From an uncultured Paracoccaceae bacterium (lineage in GTDB: Bacteria; Pseudomonadota; Alphaproteobacteria; Rhodobacterales; Rhodobacteraceae): a stretch of 64,000 nucleotides of DNA. Location: assembly GCA_947503935.1 (NCBI GenBank), contig CANNFR010000002.1, positions 248,001 through 312,000 on the forward strand, read 5' to 3'. Below the pieces are notes generated by a model that worked only from the letters and a program-made list of their open reading frames with translations, was not told the origin of the DNA and ran no database searches. Below, one piece after another: positions 46,479 through 56,350 of the stretch. Position 1 is the stretch's first letter, and every line of letters starts with the position of its first letter. Position numbers and translations under genes: made by a program.

Positions 46479-49402
46479 CCGACCGCCTCGGGGGTAGGCG
46501 GCTCGCCCGCGTCCCATTCGCCGTAGCGCGCCAGATGGTCATAATCGCCACCCGCCTCGCGCCCCTGTTCACGCCGCGCGGCCCGGCGTGCGGTATAGCC
46601 TCGCGCGCGGGCGGAATAGGCGCCGATCAGCCGGGCCAGATCGGCCCAGGCCGCATCGACATCGCCCGCCTCAAGCGGCTGCGCGGCCACTTCGGGCGTG
46701 GCATTCAGCGCGATATGGGCAATTTGGGCCACTTCGGTGGGGCCCAGCCCTTCGAAGGCTCCCCGCTCGGCCAGCGCGGCCAGCAGAACGAGCTGTTTAT
46801 CGAAGACCTCTTGTTCCTTGGCGCTGGGCGGGGCGCCGGTTTTGTAATCGTAGATGATCGCCCGGTCGTCTTGCGCAAGGTCGATGCGGTCTGCCTTGCC
46901 GCGCAGGGTCAGGCCGGTCTCGCCCACGGGCAGCGCGCCTTTCGCTTCGAGCAGCACCGGCGTCTGAATGGCCGCGCGCTGTGCCTCGGTTGCCAGATAC
47001 CAGGGCGCAACCCGCGCCAAACGGGCCGCCCAGGCGGCGCGGGCGGCGGGCCAGGGCGCCTCGCGGGCCAGAATGTCGGTGGCAAGGTCGTGAAAGGCGG
47101 CTTCGGGATCATCCGGGTTTTGGGGCCAGATATCGCGCATGAAACGCTCCATCACCGCATGGAGCGCGGTGCCACGAAGCCTTGCATCCGGTGTGCGGCG
47201 GAGCGGGTCGAGTGGGCGGAGCCCCAGGATATGGCGGGCATAAATCGCATAAGGGTCGCGGATCAGCGTCTGGATTTCGGTCACGCTGAGGGCTTTGGGC
47301 CGGGCGGCAACAGGTGGCTGTGGCGCGGGCCGTGGGGCTGGCGGCTGGCGCGGTCCGGGATCTTCCAGCGCGGCACCCATCGCCAGCCAATCGGCGCCGC
47401 GTTTGCGCATTTCATCAAGATTGGCGGGGGCAACGCCCTTCAGCAAGGTCGTCAGACGGTTCAGCCAGCGGGAGGGCACGGTTTCAGCCTCGGCATCGCG
47501 CAGGCTGCGGGTCAGGATGACCTCACGCGCGGCGATGGCCTGCTGGAAATCATGGGCCGACAACCCGATGCGGCGTTCGGGCAGCAACAGCCCCGCATCA
47601 AGGCGCATCTTGCGGTTCATCCAGGGGTCGGGCGGGGGAAGTTGTGGCCAGATGCCATCGTTCAACCCCGCCAGGATCACCAGATCGGCGCCCTGAACGC
47701 GCGCCTCAAGCGTGCCCCAGATCATGATGTCGGGGTGCGGGCGCACCGGGTCACGCACCTCGCGCGCGTTGAAGAGGGTGCGCAGAAGGGCAAGGTAATC
47801 GGCCGCGCCCATCTCGCCGCCATGGGGGGCGTCGCGCGCGAGGTCATCCATCGCGGCGCGCGCCTCCTCGCCCGCCTTGGCCTTCCAGAGCTCGCTTTCG
47901 CCACCGCCGCTACCCGTGGCCAGCGCCTCGGCGAGGCGCAGGTGCTGTGCCACATGATCGCTCAGCGCGCGCGGGCCGGTCTCCGCAAGTTGGGCCAATT
48001 GTCCGGCAAGCCAGCTGGCCCAGACATCGCGATCGGACCGCTCGGTGGCCCAAGCGGTCAGGTCGGACGGCGCGGGGTATGGCGGGCCGTTCCGCCGCAA
48101 GTACAACTCAAGATCGCGGGTGTGGCGCAGGTGGTCACCGCGCCCGCCGCCGGTATGGGTCAGCGGATGTTTGAGCAGCGCCAACAGACCCTCGGATGTC
48201 ATTTTCCGCTGTGTTAGAGCCGCTATTTGCAGAAGAAAGCGCCCCGGCGGCGACAGGGCCAGGGGCCGCCCGGCACTGTCGTCGGGTTCAATCCGCCATT
48301 GGTCGAGTGTCGCCGTCACCCGCCGCGTCAGGGTCCGGTCGGGTGTGATCAAGGCGGCCTTCTGCCCGGTCTCCGCCGCCTGCCTGAGGCAAAGCGCGAT
48401 CGCCACAGCCTCGGCCCTGGGGTCGGGCGCCTCGATCAGAGTCATGGCCGCAGTTGCGCCCGGCAGATCGGGCAGTCTGGGCCCCTCCTCCATCCACTGG
48501 TCGGTGGCGGGAGCGGGGCGCAGAGCCAGTGAGATCAGGCGGTTGCGGGCCGGGTTTGGCGGCTTTGACATCGTCCATGGCGGAATGTCCTTGGGCGTCA
48601 GGTCCAGCGTCTCGGCCAGATGGGCAAAGCGGTATTGCGGATGGTCTTCGGCGGGCGGGGTATGCTCATCCCCCAGAAGGCGCGCCCAGATATCGGCGGG
48701 CATGTCGGCATTGAAGCCCGGCAAGATCACCGCGCCCTGCGGCAGGCCCGCCACCGCCTTCATGAAAAGTGCCGTCGCCCCGCGCGACCCGGTTGAGCCC
48801 GCGACGATGACGGGATGGGCGGGCGGGGCGATGGCCCAGCGCTTGGCGATCTCTTCCACCGCGCGACGCTGACGCGCCTCACTATCCGGGGCCTCGGGGC
48901 CGAAATAACGGTCGACAATCGACAGAAACTGGCGGCTCCGCTCCCAATGGGCGGAGAGGCCGCTGACATCCAGCTGCGCCAGCGCATCCGGCCCGACGCC
49001 TTCGCCCTGCATCTCATCCATCAGGGCGGCGAGGCTGTCGGCCAGCGCAAAGGCCGCGCTGCGGGGCGCCAGATCGGGCTGGCGATGGATCAGTTCCAGC
49101 ACCAGTTGCGCCAGTTCAAGCCGCCGTCTGAGGGGCGATATGGCCGCCGGAATGTCCAGAGTGGGGTCTTGCCCCAAATCGGTGACAAGGCGGATCTTGG
49201 GGAGCAAAAGCGGCTCTAACTCAGCCAAAATCAGCCTTAGCCGCCGTTGCATGCGGCGGGTGTTGACGTAGATATGCGCCCGCGCCAACCCCTCGGGAGG
49301 GTGTCCTGCAAACCGGTCGCGCAGCCCGCGCGCGAGCTCGGTGGGAAAGTCGACACCGGGCGGCAGGCCGAAGAGGCGCGGTTTGTCCGATGCCTCAAAC
49401 AT
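46475..49402 (-). CDS. addB: Double-strand break repair protein AddB
   Basis: 975-residue partner of AddA. The N-terminal part is helicase-like without strong ATPase motifs (GLPPGVDFPTELARGL, VIVAGSTGSRGATALFMKAV); the C-terminus is a PD-(D/E)XK nuclease (AIIYDYKTGAPPSAKEQE). ATG 49402 overlaps the murU stop (ATGTTTGA), so the apparent longer N-terminus is shadow. Part of the tsaE-amgK-murU-addB-addA run. Confidence 0.94.
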   Translation of the reverse strand: MFEASDKPRLFGLPPGVDFPTELARGLRDRFAGHPPEGLARAHIYVNTRRMQRRLRLILAELEPLLLPKIRLVTDLGQDPTLDIPAAISPLRRRLELAQLVLELIHRQPDLAPRSAAFALADSLAALMDEMQGEGVGPDALAQLDVSGLSAHWERSRQFLSIVDRYFGPEAPDSEARQRRAVEEIAKRWAIAPPAHPVIVAGSTGSRGATALFMKAVAGLPQGAVILPGFNADMPADIWARLLGDEHTPPAEDHPQYRFAHLAETLDLTPKDIPPWTMSKPPNPARNRLISLALRPAPATDQWMEEGPRLPDLPGATAAMTLIEAPDPRAEAVAIALCLRQAAETGQKAALITPDRTLTRRVTATLDQWRIEPDDSAGRPLALSPPGRFLLQIAALTQRKMTSEGLLALLKHPLTHTGGGRGDHLRHTRDLELYLRRNGPPYPAPSDLTAWATERSDRDVWASWLAGQLAQLAETGPRALSDHVAQHLRLAEALATGSGGGESELWKAKAGEEARAAMDDLARDAPHGGEMGAADYLALLRTLFNAREVRDPVRPHPDIMIWGTLEARVQGADLVILAGLNDGIWPQLPPPDPWMNRKMRLDAGLLLPERRIGLSAHDFQQAIAAREVILTRSLRDAEAETVPSRWLNRLTTLLKGVAPANLDEMRKRGADWLAMGAALEDPGPRQPPAPRPAPQPPVAARPKALSVTEIQTLIRDPYAIYARHILGLRPLDPLRRTPDARLRGTALHAVMERFMRDIWPQNPDDPEAAFHDLATDILAREAPWPAARAAWAARLARVAPWYLATEAQRAAIQTPVLLEAKGALPVGETGLTLRGKADRIDLAQDDRAIIYDYKTGAPPSAKEQEVFDKQLVLLAALAERGAFEGLGPTEVAQIAHIALNATPEVAAQPLEAGDVDAAWADLARLIGAYSARARGYTARRAARREQGREAGGDYDHLARYGEWDAGEPPTPEAVG

Positions 49403-50090
49403 CGGCGTGACCGTGCAGCATATCCTCGGCCAGTGCGATGCTTTCTGGCTGGCCGACATCGCACCAGCCGCCGCTGTGGACCGTGCCGAAAAGCCGTCCC
49501 TCGGCAATCAACACGTCCCAGAGCGCATTGAACGAAAAGACGCGGTCGGGGATATCGGCCAGCCGCGCGGTATTGATGATCTGCGCACCGGTATAGACCA
49601 GCCCGGGCCCCCGGCTGAGCCGCCCGTTCGCTGCCATCCGGAAATCGCCGTTTCTGGTGTGACCGACGGCGCGATCCACAGGCACCAGCAGGGCGAGCGC
49701 GTCCATCCGCCTGGGCTCCCACGCGGCGCGGAGCGTCGCCAGGGCATTCGGGCCGGTCCAGACGGCGTCGGAGTTCAGCGTGAAGACGGCACCATCCTGC
49801 AAGACAGGTATTGCAGCCCGCAGGCCACCGCCGGTGTCCAGCAACTCAGGCTCATGCAGGACGGTGACATCCGGCCGGTCTTTCAGATGCGATACGATCT
49901 GCGCGGCGCGGTAATGGGCATTCACCGCGATCCGCCTGATCGCCTGACCCTCGGCCTGTAGAAGGGCGTGATCCAGCAAGGTTCGCCCGGACACCTTGAT
50001 CAGCGGTTTCGGCCGATCCGCCGTCAAGGCGCCCATGCGGGTGCCGAACCCGGCGGCGAAGATCATCAGGGCGTCGGGATGGTGCCGCAT
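49395..50090 (-). CDS. murU: N-acetylmuramate alpha-1-phosphate uridylyltransferase (MurU)
   Basis: 231-residue nucleotidyltransferase. LMIFAAGFGTRMGALTADRP is the NTP-binding signature, TLNSDAVW holds the metal-binding Asp, and GGWCDVGQPES is the C-terminal motif. It converts MurNAc-1-phosphate and UTP to UDP-MurNAc in wall recycling. The pairing with AmgK just upstream supports MurU over other sugar uridylyltransferases. Its start lies inside the end of amgK (25-nt overlap). Confidence 0.88.
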   Translation of the reverse strand: MRHHPDALMIFAAGFGTRMGALTADRPKPLIKVSGRTLLDHALLQAEGQAIRRIAVNAHYRAAQIVSHLKDRPDVTVLHEPELLDTGGGLRAAIPVLQDGAVFTLNSDAVWTGPNALATLRAAWEPRRMDALALLVPVDRAVGHTRNGDFRMAANGRLSRGPGLVYTGAQIINTARLADIPDRVFSFNALWDVLIAEGRLFGTVHSGGWCDVGQPESIALAEDMLHGHADV

Positions 50091-51085
50091 AGGTCTTTCA
50101 GCTTTCCGAGTATTGCGGGGGTGGGCGGCGGCAATGCCTCTGTTTTGCGCGCCAAGTCTGTCAGCGCCGGGTGCGAGAGGTCGCGTTGCAGATGGGCCCA
50201 GACGCGCGGGATAAGGTCAACGTAGTGCCGTTTGCCATCCCTGAGGGACAGGCGCGCGAAAACGCCCAGGATGCGCAGGTTGCGCTGGGCGCCGAGGGTG
50301 CAGAATGCCGCGTTGAAGGCGCCCTCGTCAGTACCGGTTCTGTCGAGGTAATGGCGAAGGCTGGCCTGGCGCGTGGCCTCGGTGACGTCGCGGCGGGCGT
50401 CTTCCAGAAGTGAGACGAGATCATATGCCGGGTGGCCCGCGCGGGCATCCTGAAAATCAAGCAGGCCAACGCGTGCGATGCCCGTCCTTTCGGGCAGCCA
50501 GAGCAGGTTTTCGGCGTGATAGTCGCGCAAGATCAGGGCGGGCTTCGTCAACGGCGCGTTATCCGCCATCGCATCGTGCATCGCCGGGATGAACGAGGCC
50601 TGCGGCACGTCGTGTCCGACAGCGCCCTTGGCATACCAATCGAAAGCCAAGGCGGCCAGAGAGGCCATCGTCTCGGCGTCATAGGGCGGCAAATCGGGCG
50701 GGGGCGCATGCTGGTGCAGATCGATCAAGACATCCGTCGCGGCCTGGTAAAGCGGTTCTTCCTTGGTCGCGTCTTGCTGCAATACGCGGGCAAAAAGGGC
50801 GTCGCCCAGATCTTCCAGCAATAGAAATCCATGGGTCCGGTCCTCGGCGAGGATCTGCGGGGCGCTGAGGCCGAGGTTGGTCAGATGCCGTGCGATGGTG
50901 ACGAACGGGCGCACATCCTCGCCCTTTTCGGGAGGCGCGTCCATCAAGACGGCGCGCGTGCCATCGGGGCGGGTCAGCCGCTCGTACCGCCTGTTCGACG
51001 CATCGCCTGCCAGCGGTGCGCGCAAAGCAGCGTCCCAGCGCGCATTCGTCAGAAAAGAATTGGCCTGGTCCTGACGGGCGATCAT
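50066..51085 (-). CDS. amgK: Anomeric MurNAc/GlcNAc kinase (AmgK)
   Basis: 339-residue aminoglycoside phosphotransferase-fold kinase. LAGDASNRRYERLTRPDGTR covers the P-loop region, LILRDYHAENLLWLPE is the catalytic loop and GLLDFQDARAGHPAYDL the DFG-like metal site. AmgK phosphorylates MurNAc at the anomeric carbon, bypassing de novo UDP-MurNAc synthesis. Its stop region overlaps murU and its ATG overlaps the tsaE stop (ATGA). Confidence 0.88.
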   Translation of the reverse strand: MIARQDQANSFLTNARWDAALRAPLAGDASNRRYERLTRPDGTRAVLMDAPPEKGEDVRPFVTIARHLTNLGLSAPQILAEDRTHGFLLLEDLGDALFARVLQQDATKEEPLYQAATDVLIDLHQHAPPPDLPPYDAETMASLAALAFDWYAKGAVGHDVPQASFIPAMHDAMADNAPLTKPALILRDYHAENLLWLPERTGIARVGLLDFQDARAGHPAYDLVSLLEDARRDVTEATRQASLRHYLDRTGTDEGAFNAAFCTLGAQRNLRILGVFARLSLRDGKRHYVDLIPRVWAHLQRDLSHPALTDLARKTEALPPPTPAILGKLKDLCGTIPTP

Positions 51086-51588
51086 GAAAACCTCCCGATA
51101 ATCGGGGCCAGGCGCTTTTGAAGGGTGTCTGGAATGGTTAGCGTGGCGTGTCTGACTTCGGTATCGGCTTCGGTGCGAAGCGAGAGGACCAAGGCATTCG
51201 CCGGGGCGAACGGGCCCAGCCTATCGGGCCATTCCACAAGGCAGATCGCCGTCTCGAAGGCATCCTCTAGCCCAAGCTCGGCGATCTCATCGGGTTGGGT
51301 CAGGCGATAGAGATCGGCATGCCAGATCTCGTCGGGGCCGGCCTGATAGGTCTGGATCAGCGTGAATGTGGGGGAGGGGATATCCTCGGGCGGGGCGCCG
51401 GCCTTGGCCAGGCGGGCCTGGATCAGGGCGCGGGCGAAATGCGTTTTCCCGGCGCCGATCGGCCCCTCCAGCAGAACGACATCGCCCGGTTTCAGCGCGG
51501 GGGCCAGCGTAGCCGCGAACGTGGCGGTCGCCTCGGGCGAGGGCAGCAAGATGTGGATCTGGGTATCGAGGGCAGAGCGCACGGACAT
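51082..51588 (-). CDS. tsaE: tRNA threonylcarbamoyladenosine biosynthesis ATPase TsaE
   Basis: 168-residue P-loop protein. GPIGAGKTHFARALIQARL is Walker A, SPTFTLIQTY the switch, and WHADLYRLTQPDEI plus CLVEWPDRLGPF are family-specific. TsaE drives TsaBD in making t6A on tRNAs that read ANN codons. First gene of the run leading to addA. Confidence 0.95.
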   Translation of the reverse strand: MSVRSALDTQIHILLPSPEATATFAATLAPALKPGDVVLLEGPIGAGKTHFARALIQARLAKAGAPPEDIPSPTFTLIQTYQAGPDEIWHADLYRLTQPDEIAELGLEDAFETAICLVEWPDRLGPFAPANALVLSLRTEADTEVRHATLTIPDTLQKRLAPIIGRFS

Positions 51589-51693
51589 GGCGCCACTCTT
51601 ACCCTGCAGGTCCGCCCGGGCAAGGGTGGATTGGTTCAGGGGGGGGTCGGTCTTGCATGGACCCGCGTTGCCATCGACCCCCTCAACAAGCGC

Positions 51694-52713
51694 TCACCGG
51701 GTCGCGACGCTGCCCCGTTCGACAATTGTCGCCTCAAGAACGTTGATGAATGGAAACCCGCTTTCCTTACCGTTGATCAAATCGAGCAATCGCCTCATTG
51801 CGCATTCACCGAATTCCGCGCGCGGCTGCCGGATGGTTGTCAATCCGGGGCGGGCGGTCTTGGCGAAGGCGATATCGTCAAACCCGATGACCGAAACATC
51901 GGTCGGGACCTCAATTCCACGGATCGCCAGTTCGGACATCAGGCCAATGGCCATTTCGTCATTGGCGCAGAATACGGCTGTCGGTTTGGTCGGGTCGCGT
52001 GTCACTTGGTGTGCAGCCGTAACGCCGCTTTCAATGGTGAAATCTCCATCCAGGAAAGTGTCGGGGTTTGTGGCAAGTCCCGCAGCGCGCATTGCCTGTT
52101 CAAAACCGGCCATGCGCTGATGGGTGAGAATGTTGTCGCCGGGGCCGCGAAGATGAAGAATATGGCGGTGGCCATGGTCGAGCAGATATTGCGTTGCCAT
52201 CGCCGCCGCCCGGACGTTGTCGATACCGACATGGGGCACAATCTGATCGTCGAGCGCTTCAGAGACCGACACGATCGGAAATCCGCCCCCCGCAGCGTTC
52301 TTGATCCTCTCGATGACCACGTCAGGCAGATGTCCGTTCAGCAAAAGCGCGCCATCGGCCTGCCCGTTGACCAGCGTATTCAGGTATTTCTCCTCGCGCA
52401 CCGGGTCCTTGGCGGTATGGCCGATCAGGATGGTGTGACCCGCAGCAGAGGCGACCCGCTCAATACCCACGAGAATTTCGGAGAAGAACGTATTGCCGAT
52501 ATCGGGCACCAGAACGACGGTGGCATTGGCCCGCTGCTGGCGCAGGTTCCGTGCCGCCAGGTTGAGCGTGTAGCCCGTCTGCTCGATGGCACCATTGACG
52601 GCCTCACGGGTCGAATCGGACACAATCTCGGGCGTGTGAATCGCGCGGCTGACCGTCGCCGTGGAGACACCGGCAATGCGGGCAACATCTTCGATCGTGG
52701 CGCGCTTATTCAT
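51694..52713 (-). CDS. LacI-family sugar regulator
   Basis: 339-residue repressor. The N-terminal helix-turn-helix and hinge are NKRATIEDVARIAGVSTATV and SRAI; the rest is a periplasmic-binding-like sensor (VVLVPDIGNTFFSEILVGIE, DGALLLNGHLP, AVFCANDEMAIGLMSEL). ATG 52713 has GAAGAGG 7 nt upstream; the longer frame adds 13 residues without support. It is divergent from the sugar ABC operon and two palindromic operators lie between. Inducer unknown. Confidence 0.93.
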   Translation of the reverse strand: MNKRATIEDVARIAGVSTATVSRAIHTPEIVSDSTREAVNGAIEQTGYTLNLAARNLRQQRANATVVLVPDIGNTFFSEILVGIERVASAAGHTILIGHTAKDPVREEKYLNTLVNGQADGALLLNGHLPDVVIERIKNAAGGGFPIVSVSEALDDQIVPHVGIDNVRAAAMATQYLLDHGHRHILHLRGPGDNILTHQRMAGFEQAMRAAGLATNPDTFLDGDFTIESGVTAAHQVTRDPTKPTAVFCANDEMAIGLMSELAIRGIEVPTDVSVIGFDDIAFAKTARPGLTTIRQPRAEFGECAMRRLLDLINGKESGFPFINVLEATIVERGSVATR

Positions 52714-52786
52714 ATCGAACCTCTTCAATGACAACGGCTTAGCCCGCCTCATCGCCCCAAGACAACAACAGTCTTTACAAGTCTTT

Positions 52787-52822
52787 ATGTAAACGATTAC
52801 ATCTACGTGTAAAGGTTTACAT
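52787..52822 (+). promoter_or_regulatory. Two LacI-type operators upstream of the sugar ABC operon
   Basis: Palindrome ATGTAAACGATTACAT at 52787-52802 and TGTAAAGGTTTACA at 52808-52821 share the TGTAAA/TTTACA-type half-site of LacI-family sites. Their centres are 20 bp apart, about two helical turns, on one face of the DNA. The ribosome site GGGAGG and the ATPase start follow within 25 nt, so binding would block transcription. Confidence 0.75.
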
Positions 52823-52844
52823 AGGCCTTACACGGGAGGACATC

Positions 52845-54359
52845 ATGACCATGCCACAGGGGCAAACATCGGTTTTGCTGGGCGGATACGGCCTGCGCAA
52901 ATCCTATGGCCCGGTTGAGGTGCTGCATGGGATCGATTTTGAAATCCGGGCGGGCGAGGTTCATGCGCTGCTGGGCGAGAACGGGGCAGGCAAGTCGACG
53001 CTGGTGAAAATCCTCTCGGGGTTGGTGGCGCCAAGCGCCGGGCGAATAACGCTCGACGGTGATCAGACCTCATTCGCCTCTGTCGCGGATGCCGAAGATG
53101 CGGGCGTTGTCCTGATCCACCAAGAATTCAACCTCGCCGAGCTGCGCAGTGTTGAGGAGAATATCTTTCTCGGTCGGGAATGGCGAAAGGGCCTGCTTCT
53201 GGACAAGGCCGCCATGCGGGCAGAGGCCCGCAGGTTGCTAGACCAATTGAAGTGTCCAGCCGCCGCAACGGCGCAAGTCGCCGGCCTGCCGGTCGCCGAC
53301 AAGCAGATGGTCGAGATCGCCAAAGCCATGTCGCGCAAGGCCCGCGTATTGTTTCTGGATGAACCGACGGCGGTTCTGACCAAGGCGGAAACGGCGTCTC
53401 TCTTCCTCCTGGTCAAGCAATTGAAGGCCGAAGGTGTCGGCATCGTCTTTATCTCGCACAAGCTGGATGAGGTCGCCGAGATCGCGGATCGGATCACCGT
53501 TCTGCGCGACGGAACGCACGTGACATCCACGCCCGCTGCGGGCGTCACGCCTGAAGAGATGGCGCGGCTGATGGTCGGGCGTGAGCTTTCGGATTTCTAC
53601 CCGGAAAAGCCGGACCCTTCGGCCGACATTTTGCTTGATGTCGAGAACCTCTCGGCACCCGGCGTGCAGCGCGCCAGCTTCGATTTGCGGCGGGGCGAGG
53701 TCTTGGGCTTTGCGGGGTTGCAGGGCGCAGGGCGGACCGCGCTGATGGAGGCGATCATCGGCCTGCACCCGGTTGAGGAGGGCAGTGTCCGGTTGAACGG
53801 TGCGGCCCAGGCCTTCGACAGCGTCGCACAATCGAAGGCCGCGCGCGTCGCCTATCTGACGAAAGATCGCAAGGGGAAAGGCCTGCTTCTGGGCAACGAT
53901 CTGGTCTGGAACTTCTCGCTCTTTGCCCTGGATAAATTCGCGACCCCGTTTCTCAACCGCAAGGCCGAGCGCGCGGCCTTTGACGCTGGCACACAAGCCG
54001 TCGACCTGCGCGCGGCATCGCCAAAACTGAACGCCGGCAGCCTGTCTGGCGGGAACCAGCAAAAGTTGCTTCTGGCGAAGATCCTCGAGGCGGACCCGCA
54101 AGTCATCATCATTGATGAGCCGACACGCGGCATCGATGTGGGCGCCAAGGCGCAGATCTACGGGTTCATCGCCGATCTCGCGGCCGAGGGGCGGGGCGTG
54201 ATCGTCCTGTCTTCCGAATTGCCCGAAATCATCGGCCTCAGCCATCGCGTGTTCGTCATGCATGACGGCGCGGTGACCGGGTGCCTCTCGGACGCCGACA
54301 TCAACGAAGAGACAATCATGCACTACGCGTCGGGCCTTGGGCCTGCCCGCGCGGCGTGA
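52845..54359 (+). CDS. Sugar ABC transporter ATP-binding protein (two ATPase domains)
   Basis: 504-residue protein with two fused ABC domains. Domain 1 has Walker [17 protein letters not shown] and Walker B VLFLDEPTAVL; domain 2 has the signature LSGGNQQKLLLAKIL and Walker B IIIDEPTRGID. It energises uptake with the next two genes. Unlike the single-domain XylG, it is the usual RbsA/MglA-like form. ATG 52845 has GGGAGG upstream. Sugar unknown. Confidence 0.93.
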   Translation: MTMPQGQTSVLLGGYGLRKSYGPVEVLHGIDFEIRAGEVHALLGENGAGKSTLVKILSGLVAPSAGRITLDGDQTSFASVADAEDAGVVLIHQEFNLAELRSVEENIFLGREWRKGLLLDKAAMRAEARRLLDQLKCPAAATAQVAGLPVADKQMVEIAKAMSRKARVLFLDEPTAVLTKAETASLFLLVKQLKAEGVGIVFISHKLDEVAEIADRITVLRDGTHVTSTPAAGVTPEEMARLMVGRELSDFYPEKPDPSADILLDVENLSAPGVQRASFDLRRGEVLGFAGLQGAGRTALMEAIIGLHPVEEGSVRLNGAAQAFDSVAQSKAARVAYLTKDRKGKGLLLGNDLVWNFSLFALDKFATPFLNRKAERAAFDAGTQAVDLRAASPKLNAGSLSGGNQQKLLLAKILEADPQVIIIDEPTRGIDVGAKAQIYGFIADLAAEGRGVIVLSSELPEIIGLSHRVFVMHDGAVTGCLSDADINEETIMHYASGLGPARAA

Positions 54360-54369
54360 GGGACATCAG

Positions 54370-55374
54370 ATGAGTGAAACGACCATCCAAGAGACAAAAC
54401 GCGGCCCGCTGAGCGGCCTTGACTGGAAGCTTTTCGGCCCCATCGCCGCGCTGGTGCTTTTGCTGATCATCGGCAGCCTGCTGAATGAGAACTTTCTGTC
54501 CGCTGCCAACCTTCTGAACATCCTCACCCGCTCGGCCTTCATCGGCATCATTGCGATCGGTGCCACCTTCGTCATCTCGTCGGGCGGAATTGACCTGAGC
54601 GTTGGTTCCATGGCGGCCTTCACCGCCGGGGTCATGATCATGCTCATGAACTGGATGATGGGCGTGACCGACATGATCTGGCTGATCGTCGTGCTTGGTG
54701 TGGTCGCAGGGGCGCTGATCGGTACTGCGGCGGGGTGGCTGAACGGTATTCTCATCACCCGCGGCGGCATCGAGGCGTTCATCGTGACGCTTGGCACGAT
54801 GGGCATCTACCGCAGCCTTGTGACCTACCTGGCCGATGGCGGCACGCTCAGCCTCGACCGTGACGTGCGCGCCCTTTATCGCCCGGTCTATTATGGCGAT
54901 GTCTTCGGGTTGCCCATTCCCGTCTTGCTGCTCGCTCTGGCTGCCATTGCCGGATGGATCGTCCTGAACAACACCGCGTTCGGCCGCCACGTGCAGTCGG
55001 TCGGTGCGAATGAGGACGTCGCGCGCTATTCGGCCATCAATACCGACCGGATCAAGGTCTATGCCTTCATGATACAGGGCGCCTGCGTGGCGCTTGCGAC
55101 CATCGTTTACGTGCCGCGCCTTGGCTCGGCCTCCGCCACCACCGGCGTGTTGTGGGAGCTTGAGGCCATCGCCGCCGTCATCATCGGCGGGACGCTTTTA
55201 AAGGGGGGCTATGGCCGGATTGGCGGGACGATCGCGGGCGCGCTGATCCTGACCCTGATCGGTAACATCCTGAACCTGACCGACCTCATCTCAAACTACC
55301 TCAACGGCGCTGTTCAGGGCGTCATCATCATCGCGGCCGTGTTCCTGCAGCGCGGGCTTGGCCAAAAATCCTGA
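54370..55374 (+). CDS. Sugar ABC transporter permease
   Basis: 334-residue RbsC-like inner-membrane permease. Segments include PIAALVLLLIIGSLLNENFL, TFVISSGGIDLSVGSMAAFT and the late AAVIIGGTLLKGGYGRIGGT. ATG 54370 is chosen 10 nt after the ATPase stop; a longer frame overlaps the ATPase end. Works with the two-domain ATPase and the binding protein after it. Confidence 0.93.
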   Translation: MSETTIQETKRGPLSGLDWKLFGPIAALVLLLIIGSLLNENFLSAANLLNILTRSAFIGIIAIGATFVISSGGIDLSVGSMAAFTAGVMIMLMNWMMGVTDMIWLIVVLGVVAGALIGTAAGWLNGILITRGGIEAFIVTLGTMGIYRSLVTYLADGGTLSLDRDVRALYRPVYYGDVFGLPIPVLLLALAAIAGWIVLNNTAFGRHVQSVGANEDVARYSAINTDRIKVYAFMIQGACVALATIVYVPRLGSASATTGVLWELEAIAAVIIGGTLLKGGYGRIGGTIAGALILTLIGNILNLTDLISNYLNGAVQGVIIIAAVFLQRGLGQKS

Positions 55375-55400
55375 TCTCAAGCAAAATAGGGAGGAGCCCC

Positions 55401-56336
55401 ATGAAACGCTTGTTTACCACCGTGGCCGCCATCGCGATCACATCCCAAGCGGCCTTGGCCGAAGACGTGACAATCGGCGTATCGATACCCGCCGCCACCC
55501 ACGGTTGGGCCGGTGGCCTGAACTGGCACGCGAATGAGGCCGAGCGTCGGCTGGAAGCGCAGCATGAGGGGCTGGACATCATCATTTCCGCTGCCGGGTC
55601 TGCGACCGAACAGGCCAACGCGCTTGAGGACCTCGTTGCCGTGCAAGGCATCGATGCGCTGGTGATCCTGCCTTTCGAGTCCGACCCGCTGACCGATCCC
55701 GTTGCGCAGGTGGCCGCAAGCGGTGCCTTCATCACGGTCGTCGATCGCGGTCTCGCCGATCCGTCGATCCAGAATATCTACGTGGCCGGCGACAATATCG
55801 GCTTCGGCCGCTCGGCTGGGGAATACATGGTCGACCGTCTGAGTGGGTCGGGCAACGTCGTCGCCATGCGCGGCATCCCCACCGTCATTGACGACCAGCG
55901 GATGCAGGGCTTCGAGGAAGCGATTGCAGGCTCGGGGATCGAACTCATGGCTGCCGAACACGCCAACTGGTCGCGCGACGACGCCTTCGAGGTGATGCAG
56001 GACTACCTGACCCGCTTCCCCGAGATTGACGCCGTCTGGGCCGCCGATGACGACATGGCGCAAGGCGCGCTGGAAGCGATCCGGGAGGCGGGCCGTGAGG
56101 ATGAGATGTTCCTTGTGGGCGGCGGCGCTTCGGCGGTCATCAAGGGTGTGGCCGATGGCGACACGTCGATCCCGGCGACGGTTCTCTATCCGCCGTCGAT
56201 GATCGCCACGGCCATCGATCTGACCGTCGCGCGGTTCATGTCGAACGGCCCGGTTGAAGGCACGTTCAACCTCGCCTCGCCGCTGATCACAGCCGACAAT
56301 GCGGCGGCGTTCTACTTCCCGGATTCGCCCTACTAA
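55401..56336 (+). CDS. Sugar ABC transporter substrate-binding protein
   Basis: 311-residue periplasmic binding protein (signal TTVAAIAITSQAALAED) of the Peripla_BP_4 type. VTIGVSIPAATHGWAGGLNW, DALVILPFESDPLTDPVAQV, ITVVDRGLADPSIQ and DAVWAADDDMAQGALEAI are conserved-style segments. AGGGAGGAG precedes the ATG. The substrate cannot be named from sequence; the oxidoreductase in the operon suggests a polyol or inositol-like sugar. A strong hairpin follows the gene. Confidence 0.9.
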   Translation: MKRLFTTVAAIAITSQAALAEDVTIGVSIPAATHGWAGGLNWHANEAERRLEAQHEGLDIIISAAGSATEQANALEDLVAVQGIDALVILPFESDPLTDPVAQVAASGAFITVVDRGLADPSIQNIYVAGDNIGFGRSAGEYMVDRLSGSGNVVAMRGIPTVIDDQRMQGFEEAIAGSGIELMAAEHANWSRDDAFEVMQDYLTRFPEIDAVWAADDDMAQGALEAIREAGREDEMFLVGGGASAVIKGVADGDTSIPATVLYPPSMIATAIDLTVARFMSNGPVEGTFNLASPLITADNAAAFYFPDSPY

Positions 56337-56350
56337 AGGCGACCTCCCGG

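Noticed and set aside
46535-48217. 560-codon plus-strand frame inside addB
   Set aside because: Antisense to a clear AddB with nuclease motif; composition is that of a shadow frame.
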